Shown here one piece after another: positions 1 through 11,229 of a stretch of DNA of 64,000 nt. The translations under genes and the position numbers were made by a program. Under the pieces are notes generated by a model. That model was given only the letters and a program-made list of their open reading frames with translations, had not been told where the DNA came from and did no database searches. Numbering within the stretch: the stretch's first letter is position 1; each line of letters starts with the position of its first letter. Source of the stretch: Zychaea mexicana (lineage: Eukaryota; Mucoromycota; Mucoromycetes; Mucorales; Lichtheimiaceae); assembly GCF_025766255.1 (NCBI RefSeq), contig NW_026516843.1, forward strand, positions 1-64,000, in the 5' to 3' direction.

Positions 1-220
1 TTTTTGATGGGATAGTTGGGAGGATGGATCTCAAAGAAGAGACGAGGGATGTGTAATTTGGATTTCATATGCTGACGAAGAAACGGTGTTTAGGATCCAA
101 TACCTGCGTGATCTCAAATCATTTTTTGGAGTGGCGTACAAGATCAAGCAGGATGGGGAGACCATGGTACTGACATGTGTTGGTATCGGCTATGTCAATC
201 ATAACAAAAAGACAACCTAA
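1..220 (+). CDS. RCL1: 3' end of an Rcl1-like (RNA 3'-phosphate cyclase-like) ribosome biogenesis protein, partial
   Basis: Only the last coding exon is visible; the gene enters from the left edge. In the frame ending at TAA 218-220 the sequence reads ..YLRDLKSFFGVAYKIK.. then ..LTCVGIGYVNHNKKTT. This matches the C-terminal end of Rcl1, the catalytically inactive cyclase homologue that acts in U3-dependent processing of 18S pre-rRNA in the nucleolus. A likely 3' splice site lies at 92-93, with a CTGAC branch-like motif about 20 nt before it, so the certain coding part is about 94-220; bases 1-93 may be intron. Family identity rests on this short tail only, so it is fairly but not fully secure. 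Confidence 0.68.
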
Positions 221-508
221 GACGATTCAACCGTAGAATTCTCTCTCATAGCACAAGCACACAACACCATTCTTTCACATTGCATTATTCGACTTTACCA
301 TGTTTTCTATATTAATCCATGTACCATATTCTTCTTGCCCTTCATTCACATCTAAAAATAATGTTTCTATCAAATGAACGAGGTCCACATGTGTTTCCCA
401 ATACGTCATACTGAGAAGGTTACTCAAGAAAATTTCAGTGGCATTTTCCTTTGCTCTTTCTCTTTTTCATTTATCTTTCGAAACCTTATACATATTTATC
501 TATATATC

Positions 509-1463
509 ATGTCTGCTGATAATACTACTGCAAATGTCCCTACACTCAAACTACTGCTTATTGGAAACTCGTCAGTTGGTAAATCGTCACTTTTACTACG
601 GTTTACGGACGACACCTTTCTACCACAAGACGAAGTGTCCGCAACCATTGGTATGTTCCTTTTTTTTTGTGGTTGAAAACCCGAGATTTTCACTCAAACC
701 ATGCATTCATTATTGTATAGGTGTCGATTTTAAAGTGAGCATGACCAACGTCGAAGGCAAAACTTATAAATTGACCATTTGGGTAACTGAAAAAAACGCT
801 TGTAGTGCAAAACTGGTTGAATGCACTTGTCAACTTTTGCAACTTGGCACTGAATGTCGTATATACACATATCTAGGATACCGCGGGTCAGGAACGGTTT
901 CGGACGCTGACTTCGTCATATTATCGTGGGGCACAAGGTGTGATTCTGGTCTATGATGTCAGCAGTCGAGATTCTTTTGAGGCATTAAATACTTGGTGGA
1001 ACGAGGTCAATACATACTGCTCAAGCCCGGATGTCGTCAAGATGATTGTTGGTAATAAGGTGGATAAGGTAAGACGAAACGGATTTGAATTGTATATGAT
1101 AGTGTCGTAGCAAAAGAATGGTCAAGGTACTGAAGCATTGTCAAAAGGAATCTTCACGAGCCGTAACATACAAAGAAGGTGCAGCGATGGCCCGTAAGTT
1201 ACAAACCTTGTTTATTGAATGCAGCGCGAAAACGAACGTGGGCGTGCGAGAGGCGTTTGAAGAATTGGTTATCAAGGTAAATAAATTTAGAATACTAGAG
1301 GCAGTAGTAGTAGTAGTAGGATCATCCTTTGTAATCCGTATTAACCTACGCCATTTTATGTGTATAGATTATTGAGACGCCGAGCTTATGGCAGAAAAAA
1401 GCAGCGCCCAATACAGTACGCGTGAGCACGCAGCAACCGCAGGCAGGAGGATGCAGCTGCTAA
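509..1463 (+). CDS. RAB18: Rab18-type small GTPase, five exons
   Basis: Exons 509-650, 721-782, 877-1068, 1148-1276 and 1368-1463 give a 206-residue protein, the normal Rab length. All nucleotide-binding motifs are present: P-loop GNSSVGKSS near residues 19-27, the switch-I region leading into [23 protein letters not shown] and ECSAK. The C-terminus is GGCSC, a CxC-type double geranylgeranylation signal. The IGVDF and [13 protein letters not shown] segments favour Rab18/RabC, which acts on lipid droplets and ER membranes. The fourth exon uses the acceptor after TGTCAAAAG at 1147, because only that choice keeps frame (DKESSRAV). Rab18 is absent from budding yeasts, which fits an early-diverging fungus. 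Confidence 0.9.
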
Positions 1464-1700
1464 TTTATCACAAATACAAACTAGATGTACTTTTGCTACC
1501 TACTATAATTCCTTGTATACCATTTACTAAACATACTTTTTTTTCTTTTATACATACATAAACAGCTATTTCTTTTTTTACTTGTACCATACAGATCCTA
1601 TATACAGATCTATCTTTTTTGTTTATGTGGGAGAATTACGATAAAGAAGATGATGACGATAGGCTTGGCTTTCGCGCCCTAGCAATCGTTCTCTCATTCT

Positions 1701-3394
1701 CTATCTTGATCTTTTGAATCGCCGTCCATTTCCCCTTTCCTGAGAGTGAGATTGTCCCCGCTTTTCCTTCTTTCTTTTCTTTGGTCGACTATTCTCGTTG
1801 CTGCTCCTGCCTATATTATCACCATCATCACGATCAATATAGGATTGCTTTCTCTTCCTGGCTGCGTTATTCGCAAATAGGTACGGATCGACTGATGGTA
1901 AGTTGCTGGCACCCAAATCTTCCACACTCAAATACTTCAGCGGAAACTGATACTTTGTCAGATTCTTACGAGGAGTATTTGATGGGTGAGATTCTACAAG
2001 TATAACTTTTTCGAGCAATGAGCGTTGAAACGTGTCAGATTCAATGCGTGTGTTCAACTGGACATGCATCCATCCAAGAGCAGCCTGGAATTGCTTGGCT
2101 GTTCTTGTAGCACGAGCAACATTGGCACCTATACGCCCAAAGAAATTAGAGCCCAAGCAAAAATAAAGTTTGTATTAAATTTTTTGATTTTTCACAGTTA
2201 CTTACTAGGATCGTCGGGATTTTCGATAGCAATGGTGCCATTCAAACATTTGGGATCGAAAGCGCCATCACGCTATCGTCATGAACATAAAATTAAAAAG
2301 TCTAACAATGATTAGACGGGGAAATCTACACATATCCCTTTCACTGCCATGTACGATATTACCCTGTCAAAGTATCCTTCCGAGGTATAGAATGTCAAGC
2401 CTTTCGTGTCGAAATCAAAGGTCGAGTAGAATTTCAAGAATCCTATCAACAGCATACCAAGTCGCTTCTTTGAAAAGTCCTTGTCTTCTTTGCCGTCCTT
2501 TTCAGAAGTATCACCATTATACTATATGATAGACACATGCGCAAACGGCGGCAATAGATCAATACTTTAACTTCTGTTTATCCTTTTGCATTAGAAGAAA
2601 CATAGAAGTTATGTATTGTGCAAGTACCTTTAGATAATGAGTAATCAAGCATATTAAAGCGTAGCTAGCGAGACCATTCCTGACTGTGCTTAATACTTCG
2701 TAATTTGGGTCATGTTCAAAGCGAATTCCAAGCAAAGCATGTTTCAGGACTAAAAAGAGCGGTTTAAGCTCTGGGTATTCTTCCATCCATTGAAGGGTTC
2801 GCTTTGAGCTGATGACATTGTTTTGCGCCGTAATATCCGCGTTGAGTGCCGACTTATATTCACAAAATTTGATAACAGGCACCTAAAGTGTTGAAATAAG
2901 TAGCAACATATAGCAAAAGCGCATTAATAAGTCCGTTTCTTTCTTTATATGAAAAGCGAGAGAAAGAACGCTTTACCGTGGCGCGAAAAACGGGCTGCAT
3001 ATATCCATACTGTCTAAGGCATTTAGATATTTTTTTAAGGATCGTTTGGGGCTTAATGCCATCGTCGGTAGAGATGTTCAGGTCGATATCACTGTTATAT
3101 AGCATTTGTTGACAGAAGATTCTTTTTTTGTTAATTTAAAGTCATAGGCAACAAAATGGTGGGGGGAGATTCTCTCTATGGCAAGTGTTTTGACCTTGAA
3201 GGTAATAGTAATTGCGTTTCAAAAGATCCGAACGGTTCGACTGTTGCTTCTGGATAATTTTGAAGCGCAATGGATCGGATCGTTTGAAAGAGATCATGCC
3301 GGCTACGAGTCTCGAAAGTGGTAGGTGCCAAGTATTCCTCAAACTCTTTAATCTCTTCGCTGAGCCTATTATAAACATGTTGTTCAGTGCACAT
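1701..3394 (-). CDS. Trf4/5-type noncanonical poly(A) polymerase (TRAMP-like), multi-exon
   Basis: Nucleotidyltransferase of the Trf4/Trf5/Cid14 family, which adds short A tails to nuclear RNAs for exosome decay. Reading down the minus strand: an N-terminal helix, FGSFETQLLLPS spliced (intron 3194-3092) to SDIDLNI, which forms the catalytic GS..DxD motif; then VPVIKF, the central domain (LKPLFLVLKHALLGIR..GLASYALICLITHYL), a PAP-associated domain ending IENPDDPS, and a basic tail rich in K and R (exon 2128-1701). At least five introns are needed. The start is uncertain: ATG 3394 lies in the first recognisable exon, but a good donor (CAG|GTATCC near 3450) suggests a short upstream exon, so the gene may extend to about 3.5 kb. 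Confidence 0.82.
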
Positions 3395-3776
3395 GGGTAT
3401 TTATCGAGGTGTAGCAAAACAACGTTTTTTAATTTGAAATGGGATACCTGACTAAATTGACGTCCTTCATGTAATAATGAGTGTGTCAAATTCAAATAAG
3501 TGTTTTGCCGCTTTATTTGAGCAATTGTCCAATTTGACATCCAGCGGGTTGTGCATTGACTTGCACTTTTCTCAGCATATACCATATTAGCCTACCGTGT
3601 TACAAAAAGAAAGCTGCGGTTTTGAAACTCCAAATATCGTTTTTAAAAGAATATTAATTTATCACTGTATATTGTATAAGTGATTATAGAGAGGTTAACT
3701 TTTGCTATCCGTGTACGCGAAATATGATGATAATACAGTGGGTAAGTAAATATATAGACAAAAGAATGCAGAACTA

Positions 3777-6448
3777 CTACAAGGCATAACGGAAGTTGGA
3801 GTTCTTCTCGTACAATCGCTCGTCACTATCAACATCCTCACTCAAATCCATCGATTCGGGAACACCGTACTTTCGGTCACGACGATCATTTTCGCGTTTC
3901 AATAAGAATCGTAACGTAATGGCAGACAACCCAGCTAAGCACATGAACACCAGGCAAACGGCGTGACCTCGGATATATCGTGGGCCGTCTTCCGTTTTAT
4001 AAATCTACAAAAAATTATTATAGCGTCGTTTGTTGATAGACATTCCTCATCCAGCTGCAACCTTTTATTATATACCTGAGTTCCTAGCATACTGAAGCAC
4101 TATTAAATGAATTGCTTATTCATTTAGTCCGTCTGCCTTTCTAACGGGAGCATGATAATACTCGTTTTATTTCATTTGCAAGTCAGATATAAGTTTAACT
4201 CGATATTTACCTGTCCGCACATGCTAGTCAGGGCGATGGCAACACCACGCTTTGTATGGCCCAAGTTATTGTTGGATACCCAAGATAGTGTCTGTTTTTT
4301 TTTGTTGTATGCGATAAAAGAAAGAAATGCTTGGATGAACAAAATATTTCCAAGAATATGATATTCAATAATAGCAGCAATATCACTTACTAAAGGAATG
4401 ATAGGGTAAATACCACAAGCTACTAAGACAGCACCAGCATACCGTACGCCGACATTGACTGTCGCAAGCAAGAAGATATAGCCGATGATAGCCAGAGCCG
4501 AAACAGATGCCACATGATAGCCGCGTTGAAGTGTGCGATCTGAGTTCCAGGAGACAAGCTATAGTGTTTCATACAAAAGTTTATTTTTTCGTGTGGTGCT
4601 TCGACGGAAAGCTGTGTACTTACGAAAACAAGGACAGCAGCGGCCACATAAGGTGGAATTGAGAGTAACTGAGCATCCAACGCACTGAATCCTAAATCAC
4701 GGATAATGGTGGGGAGAAACACAGAGTAACTTGCCAATGCCACATTCAAGCCGATATAGATAATGACTACAGAAAGTGACAGATATTCCCACATCCATTC
4801 GTAAAAAAAAACCCCCATCAGTTAAGTAAGCACAAGATGCTCAGGGCCACATAGTCAACACAGAACATACATGCTAGCCAGTTGTAATAATCAATGATAG
4901 CGCCCAAAAACTGATGCTTGTCGAACGGCTTGTTATCCGTGTTTCCACCTTTACGCGTTCGTTCAATGGCCACGGCCTTTTCCTCGGGGGACAACCATCG
5001 AGTTCCCACAGTTTCGGGACTTGAAGAGAAATTATTTTTCTTGTTAGTAGTGAACCTTTGAATTTCGCAGAGGTAGTACATGGTTGTTCTCAGGTTTAAT
5101 GCTTACAGGTTCGGTAAGATGAAGAAGCTCAAAAAACCGAAAAGGATTGTTGGTGCTGCTTCAATGATAAACAGCCATCTTTCAAGGAACAAACGGGTTA
5201 CCCTTTAGTAACATAATTTCTACTGCATTATTTGGGCCATCTTATTTACCTCCACCCGGCCAAACCATGGGCTCCGCTCAGGTTTCCAAGGACTCCGTAG
5301 GCAATAGCCCCTGAAAAGGCGCCAGCTACTGTTGATGAGCCGAAATATAATGCGACCTGGTATAAGCATAGAAAAACAAACGAGGTAAACAGTAAGAGCG
5401 TGATCTCGTGCTGACATATCATTCCCTGTCCCCAACTGCCCACATCCTCAAGGAAAAAAAACAATATATCAGATCATGGACTTACACGCGATGCCAACTC
5501 TTCGCGCTGATACCAAAACGATAAAAAGAGCGGTGTCGAAGGACCAACACCTGTCTCAAATGCGCCTAGCCAGAAGCGGCACGCGATCAAACCTGCAGCA
5601 TTGTGCGTTGCTGATTGACTATGTATATCACCATGATATCATTCTTTAGTACTGTAAAGAGATCATGTAAGCAAAAAAAAAAAAAAAAAAGACAGCCATT
5701 TTCTGCTGTTCAACATACCAAATAGAACAGATACCCCACAGAATCATAGTAGCTGAAATCCAACGCGATGGAAGTAACCTAGAAAGAAGGTAGAATTAAG
5801 AGATATGCAAAAGAAAAAGAGACGGGGTGGGATCAGAACGATTATGCATGATCGATTTTATAGTTCGTACATGAGCTACTACAGTACTTTTATCCTACCA
5901 TTTTACCATCAAGTTGGAAGGAATATGAAAAATCACATAACCTGTAGTATTGTATCAAAGAAGAAAGAGCCAAAACAAAAAAGAAATGAGCCCTGAATGT
6001 ATATATCGCAAATCCAAGCATTCGTTCTCTGTAGAGCAAAAGTGCTACTTGCCAGCAAAAAAGATCGTCAACGCCGTATAATAGTCGTTTCCTTGCAAAT
6101 TCAAGTCGGCTTCTAGAGTACCCAATCTAGCATTACCGATATTGTTTCGATCCAAACTGAGCATGAGATATAATAGCGCCACCCATGGAATTACTCTATG
6201 AAAATAGCAAATCTCATTTTCCGTCAAGATTGTTTTTTGTAAAAAACATGTACATCCACTTGGAGAACGCCTATGCTCTTATTAGTATACCTCAAATCGA
6301 TTTTACGAACGAGCCTCTTCTCGATTGCCTTGCGTTCTTCCTCGCTGAACTCCAGCGTGGGAGGCTGATCCGCATCACTACTGATTACTTTTTCCAGTGC
6401 TGTTTGGCTTTTTCCATTAGCCACTTTTGTCTTTTCGTCAGTCAACAT
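3777..6448 (-). CDS. MFS transporter of the anion:cation symporter (Dal5/Tna1) family, 13 exons
   Basis: Major facilitator transporter of the allantoate/nicotinate permease type. Visible landmarks are the N-terminal cytosolic segment (LVRKIDL), SLDRNNIGNAR between TM1 and TM2, HIPSNL in TM2, ACRFWLGAFETG, the central loop (TRWLSPEEK), NNNLGHTKRG, and TEDGPRYIRGH before the last helix; about twelve helices in all. The substrate cannot be read; family members carry allantoate, nicotinate, pantothenate and similar acids. The exon pattern is extreme: 13 exons, including a 43-nt exon (5941-5899) and a 24-nt exon (4099-4076), and one GC-AG intron (6052-5942). Start ATG 6446-6448 and stop 3777-3779 give a full-length family member. 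Confidence 0.88.
4076..4099 (-). other. 24-nt micro-exon of the MFS transporter gene
   Basis: The eight codons CFSMLGTQ lie between an acceptor ATAG and a donor GTATA. Both junctions are phase 0, and inclusion bridges ..TSMCGQ and IYKTEDGP.. as family members do. Other AG choices nearby break the frame. Confidence 0.75.
5942..6052 (-). other. GC-AG intron in the MFS transporter gene
   Basis: The exon ends ..IFFAG with its last base G at 6053, followed by GCAAGT; the next exon starts GTTATGTG at 5941 after CTACAG. Joining restores AGYVIFHIPSN, a conserved stretch. No GT donor in this stretch keeps the frame. Confidence 0.75.
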
Positions 6449-6957
6449 GATGAATATAGTATATGACTAAATCAGGAGAAAAGGAGGAAAGAAAAAGAGA
6501 TGAAATTATCCGCTTTTTTTTTTCTCGATTTGACTTGTTACTGGGTCGTACAAGTCTTTTTTTGGTTTCCTTAAAATGTAGATGCTCACCCCCTAAATTT
6601 GAAAAACTAATATGTTCTTCCGCTTGTGCAGGCTGTAGTCGCTCCAAGTGCCGATCATACTCACTAACAGCTATTACGTAACTTGGATTCAAAACAGTAA
6701 TGCATAACCAAGTGCGCAAATAGAAAATATGCTTTTTGCTAATGTAGTTGTTAAGATAATATACATGAAATGGTTGGAGTGGATAAACGTTGAGGAAGTG
6801 TGAGAGGATTAAATAAATAGTATACTGGTGTTTGTAAGCAAATTCACCAAATAAGGGCAAAATAGCAACGTTACACGTACAATGGTGTGTGTAAAAAGAA
6901 AAAGAAAAGTCTATGTTCACGTTATGCCGAGGAGGAGTTGGTGGTGTTTTTAAACTT
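6449..6957. other. Intergenic spacer
   Basis: About 0.5 kb between the arrestin stop and the transporter start, both on the minus strand. AT-rich, with poly-T runs; it should hold the arrestin 3' UTR and the transporter promoter. I see no gene or clear site. Confidence 0.6.
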
Positions 6958-9045
6958 CTACCAGTCTTCATCAAACAAGCCAGGTATGATGACTGCCTCG
7001 ACCAGCTCAGAAGCATGATATGCTCCCCTTGCCGGTCGTGTCAAATACACTGTCCGTTCCTTGCGCTCTTTCCGTAACTCTAGCTGTGGCGGCAAGTTGG
7101 GCAAACTAAAGTAATTGGGTGGCTCCTCATTTTGCGGAGGCGTTTGTGTCAATGCGGCCGTCAAGGGTCCTATTAACTCGCTCGGTAATCCTTGTGGCTC
7201 TGGCGGTTCATCCAGATCTGCGTTGAAAAACATTGGACAGTCTTTCGAGTCGCGGTAGTTTTGCATCGATGTCAGATCAGGAATACGGAGCAAGTGGTCG
7301 TTCGACAGGTTGGCAATGATGAGTGGAATGTTGAACTCTAATACGTGGTTATTCTTGAACAGATGTCCTTGTTCGACCGTAATGAGAAACTGGAGCCCGT
7401 AGTGAACTCGTGTATGGCGTGTGGTGAAGGACGGCGAGACCAATCGTGTTGGGACGTCAAAGCACACTGTCTCTGAAACAGGAGACGTCGTGATCGGCAC
7501 ACTGCCATGGAGAACCGTCCGGATGTGTTCCCGGAAAGCAGTCCCTTGTTGGACGAGCATCTTGCCTTCATGATGCTTACGGAACTTGTAGGTAATGGCA
7601 AGGATCTTGGCATCCGCGTGGAGTGTGGTCAAGTTGAGCTGCATTTCAAACGGCTCATCTGCACATTTATAAAAAAAAACGAAAGTTGGTCCTGTCTCTC
7701 GTCTTAAAGAAACCCGCTATATTACCTGGACAATAGGATTGTTTGTAGAGTTTTGCCTGTGCTTCTGCAACCGCATGCTTCTTGTCTTTTATAAGGGTGG
7801 TCTTGTACACCCATTCCTTGCCTAGAATGTGAGTCTTTTAATATGATGCGAGCCCCTTTCAATCAGATCAATTGACGCATGCTGTGTAACATCGCATACC
7901 TGGAGTGGAAATTACTATCGGTCGATAAGGTGTGATGTATTCACGACTCTTAGTTCCCGATTGAAGCGCAGGCCCATCAGCCTGTGCCGTCCATATGTAC
8001 CGAATTGCAAACCCTGAAGGTTCCTCCATCGATGGTGGGTAATTGACATTTGGAAACTACACATTTTTCATTAGCATCAAGATTTACCAAAAAAAAAAAA
8101 CCACTCAGTGGCTAATGATTTAACCGATAATAATCCTGCAAACCCAATCTATTAACTTTACCTTTAAGGCGAATGGAAATTCATAATGACCCGCTTCCAA
8201 CTCTTCCCAGGCAGATTGTGAATAGTCTAAAAGAAAAATACACGTTTCAGCGCACGTGCGTTATGTCAGCTTGACAGCACTCTCCCCAAAAGTAGAACAA
8301 CTTACTGCTCGAGTCATTGCCCCAAAGTTTCCAATCCGTCTCAAAGAATGTGGTGATTGCTTGATGTACCCACTCCCCTCGACCATCGCCACCACCTTCT
8401 TCGACTTTAACCATGGCGGATTCCTCAGCTCGAAACTACGAGCGTCAAAAAACGTCGATCATATAATAAATGAGCAATGGAACTGGAAGAGCATATACAA
8501 AACGAATGAATACATTACCTTGATACGGATACGAGTGACATGCATTCGTTCAGCAGCATCCAATACGACTATACCTGTATTATGTGCAAAGCAAGAACTC
8601 GTTACGTTTAGATATGCAAACAATTCTCGGAGTTGAAACACTATTGATTCACTTCCATACCTCGAACAACTCGGTTAGGTCGAACAATGACATGTGTGCC
8701 GCCTTCAAATTCAATATTGAGTGCTGTCACTGGTGGTATGTGTGTTGTTGATGGAGTAGTAGCATCGTTGCCAGTGTCACTGCTGTTGGTGTCCAAAGAT
8801 AAATGCCGGGAATTTCGATTGCCTGAATGAAACGATGGTGCGCTGGTCGAGAATGGGGCTGTTTGAGGATTTGATTGCGATGCTGAGCGAACTCGAGTGG
8901 AATTATGCGCGGCTGCAGGAATCGAAGGTGAATGGGTTGGGTGGTTGGTATGTTGAGGGGCAGGTGGTTGTGCTAAAGAAGAGGCTGAGGATGACGCTCG
9001 GTGGCGAGTTGCTACCTGCGCTGCGCTTGAGAGTAGACTTGCCAT
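6958..9045 (-). CDS. Alpha-arrestin (ART-like ubiquitin-ligase adaptor) with PPxY motif
   Basis: Arrestin-fold trafficking adaptor; fungal members recruit the Rsp5/Nedd4 ubiquitin ligase to plasma-membrane transporters. The N-terminus (about 105 residues) is Ser/Thr/Pro-rich. The arrestin N domain starts at IEFEGGTHVIVRPNRVVRG and continues, after an intron with donor at 8660, into IVVLDAAERMHVTRIRIK. The C domain contains MQLNLTTLHADAKILAITYKFRKH and ends near IPLIIAN. The tail carries EEPPNYF, a PPxY motif (the WW-domain ligand). About seven exons. It lies just downstream of a transporter gene, which may be coincidence. The closest named yeast arrestin cannot be told by eye. Confidence 0.83.
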
Positions 9046-9168
9046 AAGAGATGCAAATGTGATATGCGAAAAGCTGCTTCAGCTGTCTTTTATACCGAAA
9101 AAGCCATGCAAGCTTATCCTTGGCTCCGCTTCGCCGGGGGAAAATAGTATAACCTTTTGAAACCCTGA

Positions 9169-9472
9169 ATGGATTTTTTTGGAAACATTGGCCGTAACAC
9201 AAGTATCAAAGAAGGAAAGAAGGTACTCTGTTTGTATTGTACGTATGTGCTCTGTGTATCTGTTGTTTGTCGGTGCATACCCTTACACTTCGATCATAAA
9301 ATGCGGCCTTGTCTTGGAAAGTGTGCATGGAAAAGCTCTTTTTTTTTCCAATTAGTATAGTAGTAGTAGTAGTTACTTGTACCGGCCGGAAGAAAAAGCT
9401 GCCGAGCTGATGACGATGGTTAAAGGCATTGAAAATGAAATATCCTCACTCCGCACAAGCGCGCTTCTTTAG
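9169..9472 (+). CDS. Small 56-residue protein, two exons, unrecognised
   Basis: Exon 1 (9169-9222) encodes MDFFGNIGRNTSIKEGKK. It is followed by a GTACTC donor and a pyrimidine-rich acceptor (TTTTTTTTCCAATTAG, ending 9355). Exon 2 (9356-9472) reads Y, five Ser, YLYRPEEKAAELM, TMVKGIENEISSLRTSALL, stop. Joining is phase 0. The second half looks like a charged amphipathic or coiled helix; there is no signal peptide or membrane segment. I do not know the family. It sits head-to-head with the arrestin gene (123 bp between start codons), so a shared divergent promoter is likely. The codon-like composition and intact frame across the junction support a real gene; chance cannot be excluded without homologues. 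Confidence 0.5.
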
Positions 9473-11229
9473 CATATGCTCAAAAATATGCAAACGCGAT
9501 TATTTTTGTTTCTGATGGTAATTGTTTTTGAATGGCCGACAGGCAATAGCCAACCAAGCTTTAGGGTTTTTGTTTCAGCAGATCGTCTATATATGCAGCG
9601 TCGTAAGCATCAAAGACCATTTTAGGCAAAAGCAGAACATGTATTTGTTGGTTAGCAGAAATAATTATTTATATCAGCTCGCATCCATGGATATAATATA
9701 AATGCGCTGCAAGTTAATGGATCGGGCTCGAAATAAGCGTCCACGAAGATGGGTGATAAGGGGTGGGGGACCGTAATTTCATAAACTTGATTTGCGCAGA
9801 AGTGTCAGCGCTCTCTATCTCTTTCTCTCTCTCGCCCAATAAGCAGAAAGCGCGCCCGACCGGTTATTCTAATAATCAAGACAGACTCACTCACTCACTC
9901 ACTTACTCACACTGTGAGAGAGACGAGAGCCACTTAAACGTAGCAGTACTTTCGGAGCCGTAAAATAAGCTGTGCGGGGTAAGCACATTTTGTTACCGCT
10001 CCACGAGCAGGATTACCTCATCTGAAACCTCTGGTACCGTTCATTTGGGTACAATGGGAAAATGCATAGTGACCAACCTTTGCCGTTCAAGCACTCAAGA
10101 AGACTTACGCGTAGACTACTCATGGACACTGTGTTTTTATATGGATCATAAGAAGGCCGATAGATTCGATAATAGATGTTTCGTCACGATGACGTTATTG
10201 CAAAAAGAAATATTAAGCTCGTACCATTACAGTTGATATTGGTCATAACTACTCCAGACACGTTAAATAGTATACGGATCAAGGAACAACAAACGCACAT
10301 CCTCAATTTCTAAAGTCGACAAACGTCGAGACAAAGTAATAGTTGTACAGATCATTTTGTACCAGCCCTCTCATGAATGTTTGTCGTAATTTGCACGTGT
10401 TCAAAGATGAATTTGACTACATCTTTGTCCATATATCAGTCCCGTTCTCTTGTAAATCAGAGTAGTTTTACAATAAACAGGTCCTACAATCGTATTCAAA
10501 AATGATACAAATATAATTAGCTGTGATATAGCAAACATGCCATGAGTAACCGCATCCAATTGGCAACAATTATCTATTATCATAGATTATGGGCTTACAG
10601 GGCAATTATTCTTGATTCAATTGAGCCTAACTTATCATGAGAAGCGTTAGGATATTGTTGTTGCGCACGACCACTTTGTTGTTAGAGAATATGCAGTGCA
10701 CGCTAAGGTAAGGAAGGACTGGACGACGACAAAAAGAATTAGGCTCGCAGTAAGGACGCTCTTTTGGCAAATTCTAGAAAACAGAAGTTACTCAATCTAG
10801 AAACAAGAAGACTCGTTCAAGCGCTCCCAACTTACACACAGTGTAAAGAAATAGTGCGCTCAGTTGAGAAAAAAGAAAAGCTTGATAAAGAGATCCAACT
10901 GTATACTCAATTACAATTGTTCCTAGTTCCAAGTTTATGAAAATGCGCCAAAGTGTCTTTTCACTGCCTGCCACAACAGTTACCGCGCAATGCATCTTAT
11001 GCGCTACCAAATCATCAAATGCTTTTTAACTATAGATACATCCTTGGCAATTCAAGGAAACACGCGCAACAGTTTCACTTTTCTATACTATAATTAAACT
11101 TCATGCGTCAAAATTCCAAGTCCACGCGAAAATAAAAGAAAAAGAATTCCCGACAGGTTCACCTTTGAAAACTCAACCTTAACCTCATCTCATCCCCTTC
11201 CCGCTTCGCTACCACCAAACTCCTCTCTA
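9473..11229. other. Gene-poor intergenic stretch
   Basis: About 1.8 kb with no convincing coding exon. It holds a CT-rich run near 9810-9835 and a TCAC tetranucleotide run at about 9886-9910, then AT-rich sequence up to EXO84. Only short open stretches without family resemblance are present. Confidence 0.5.

Noticed and set aside
9561..9640. Minus-strand short frame MVFDAYDAAYIDDLLKQKP before a stop
   Set aside because: It looks coding-like, but only 19 codons are open and no convincing upstream exon or acceptor was found.
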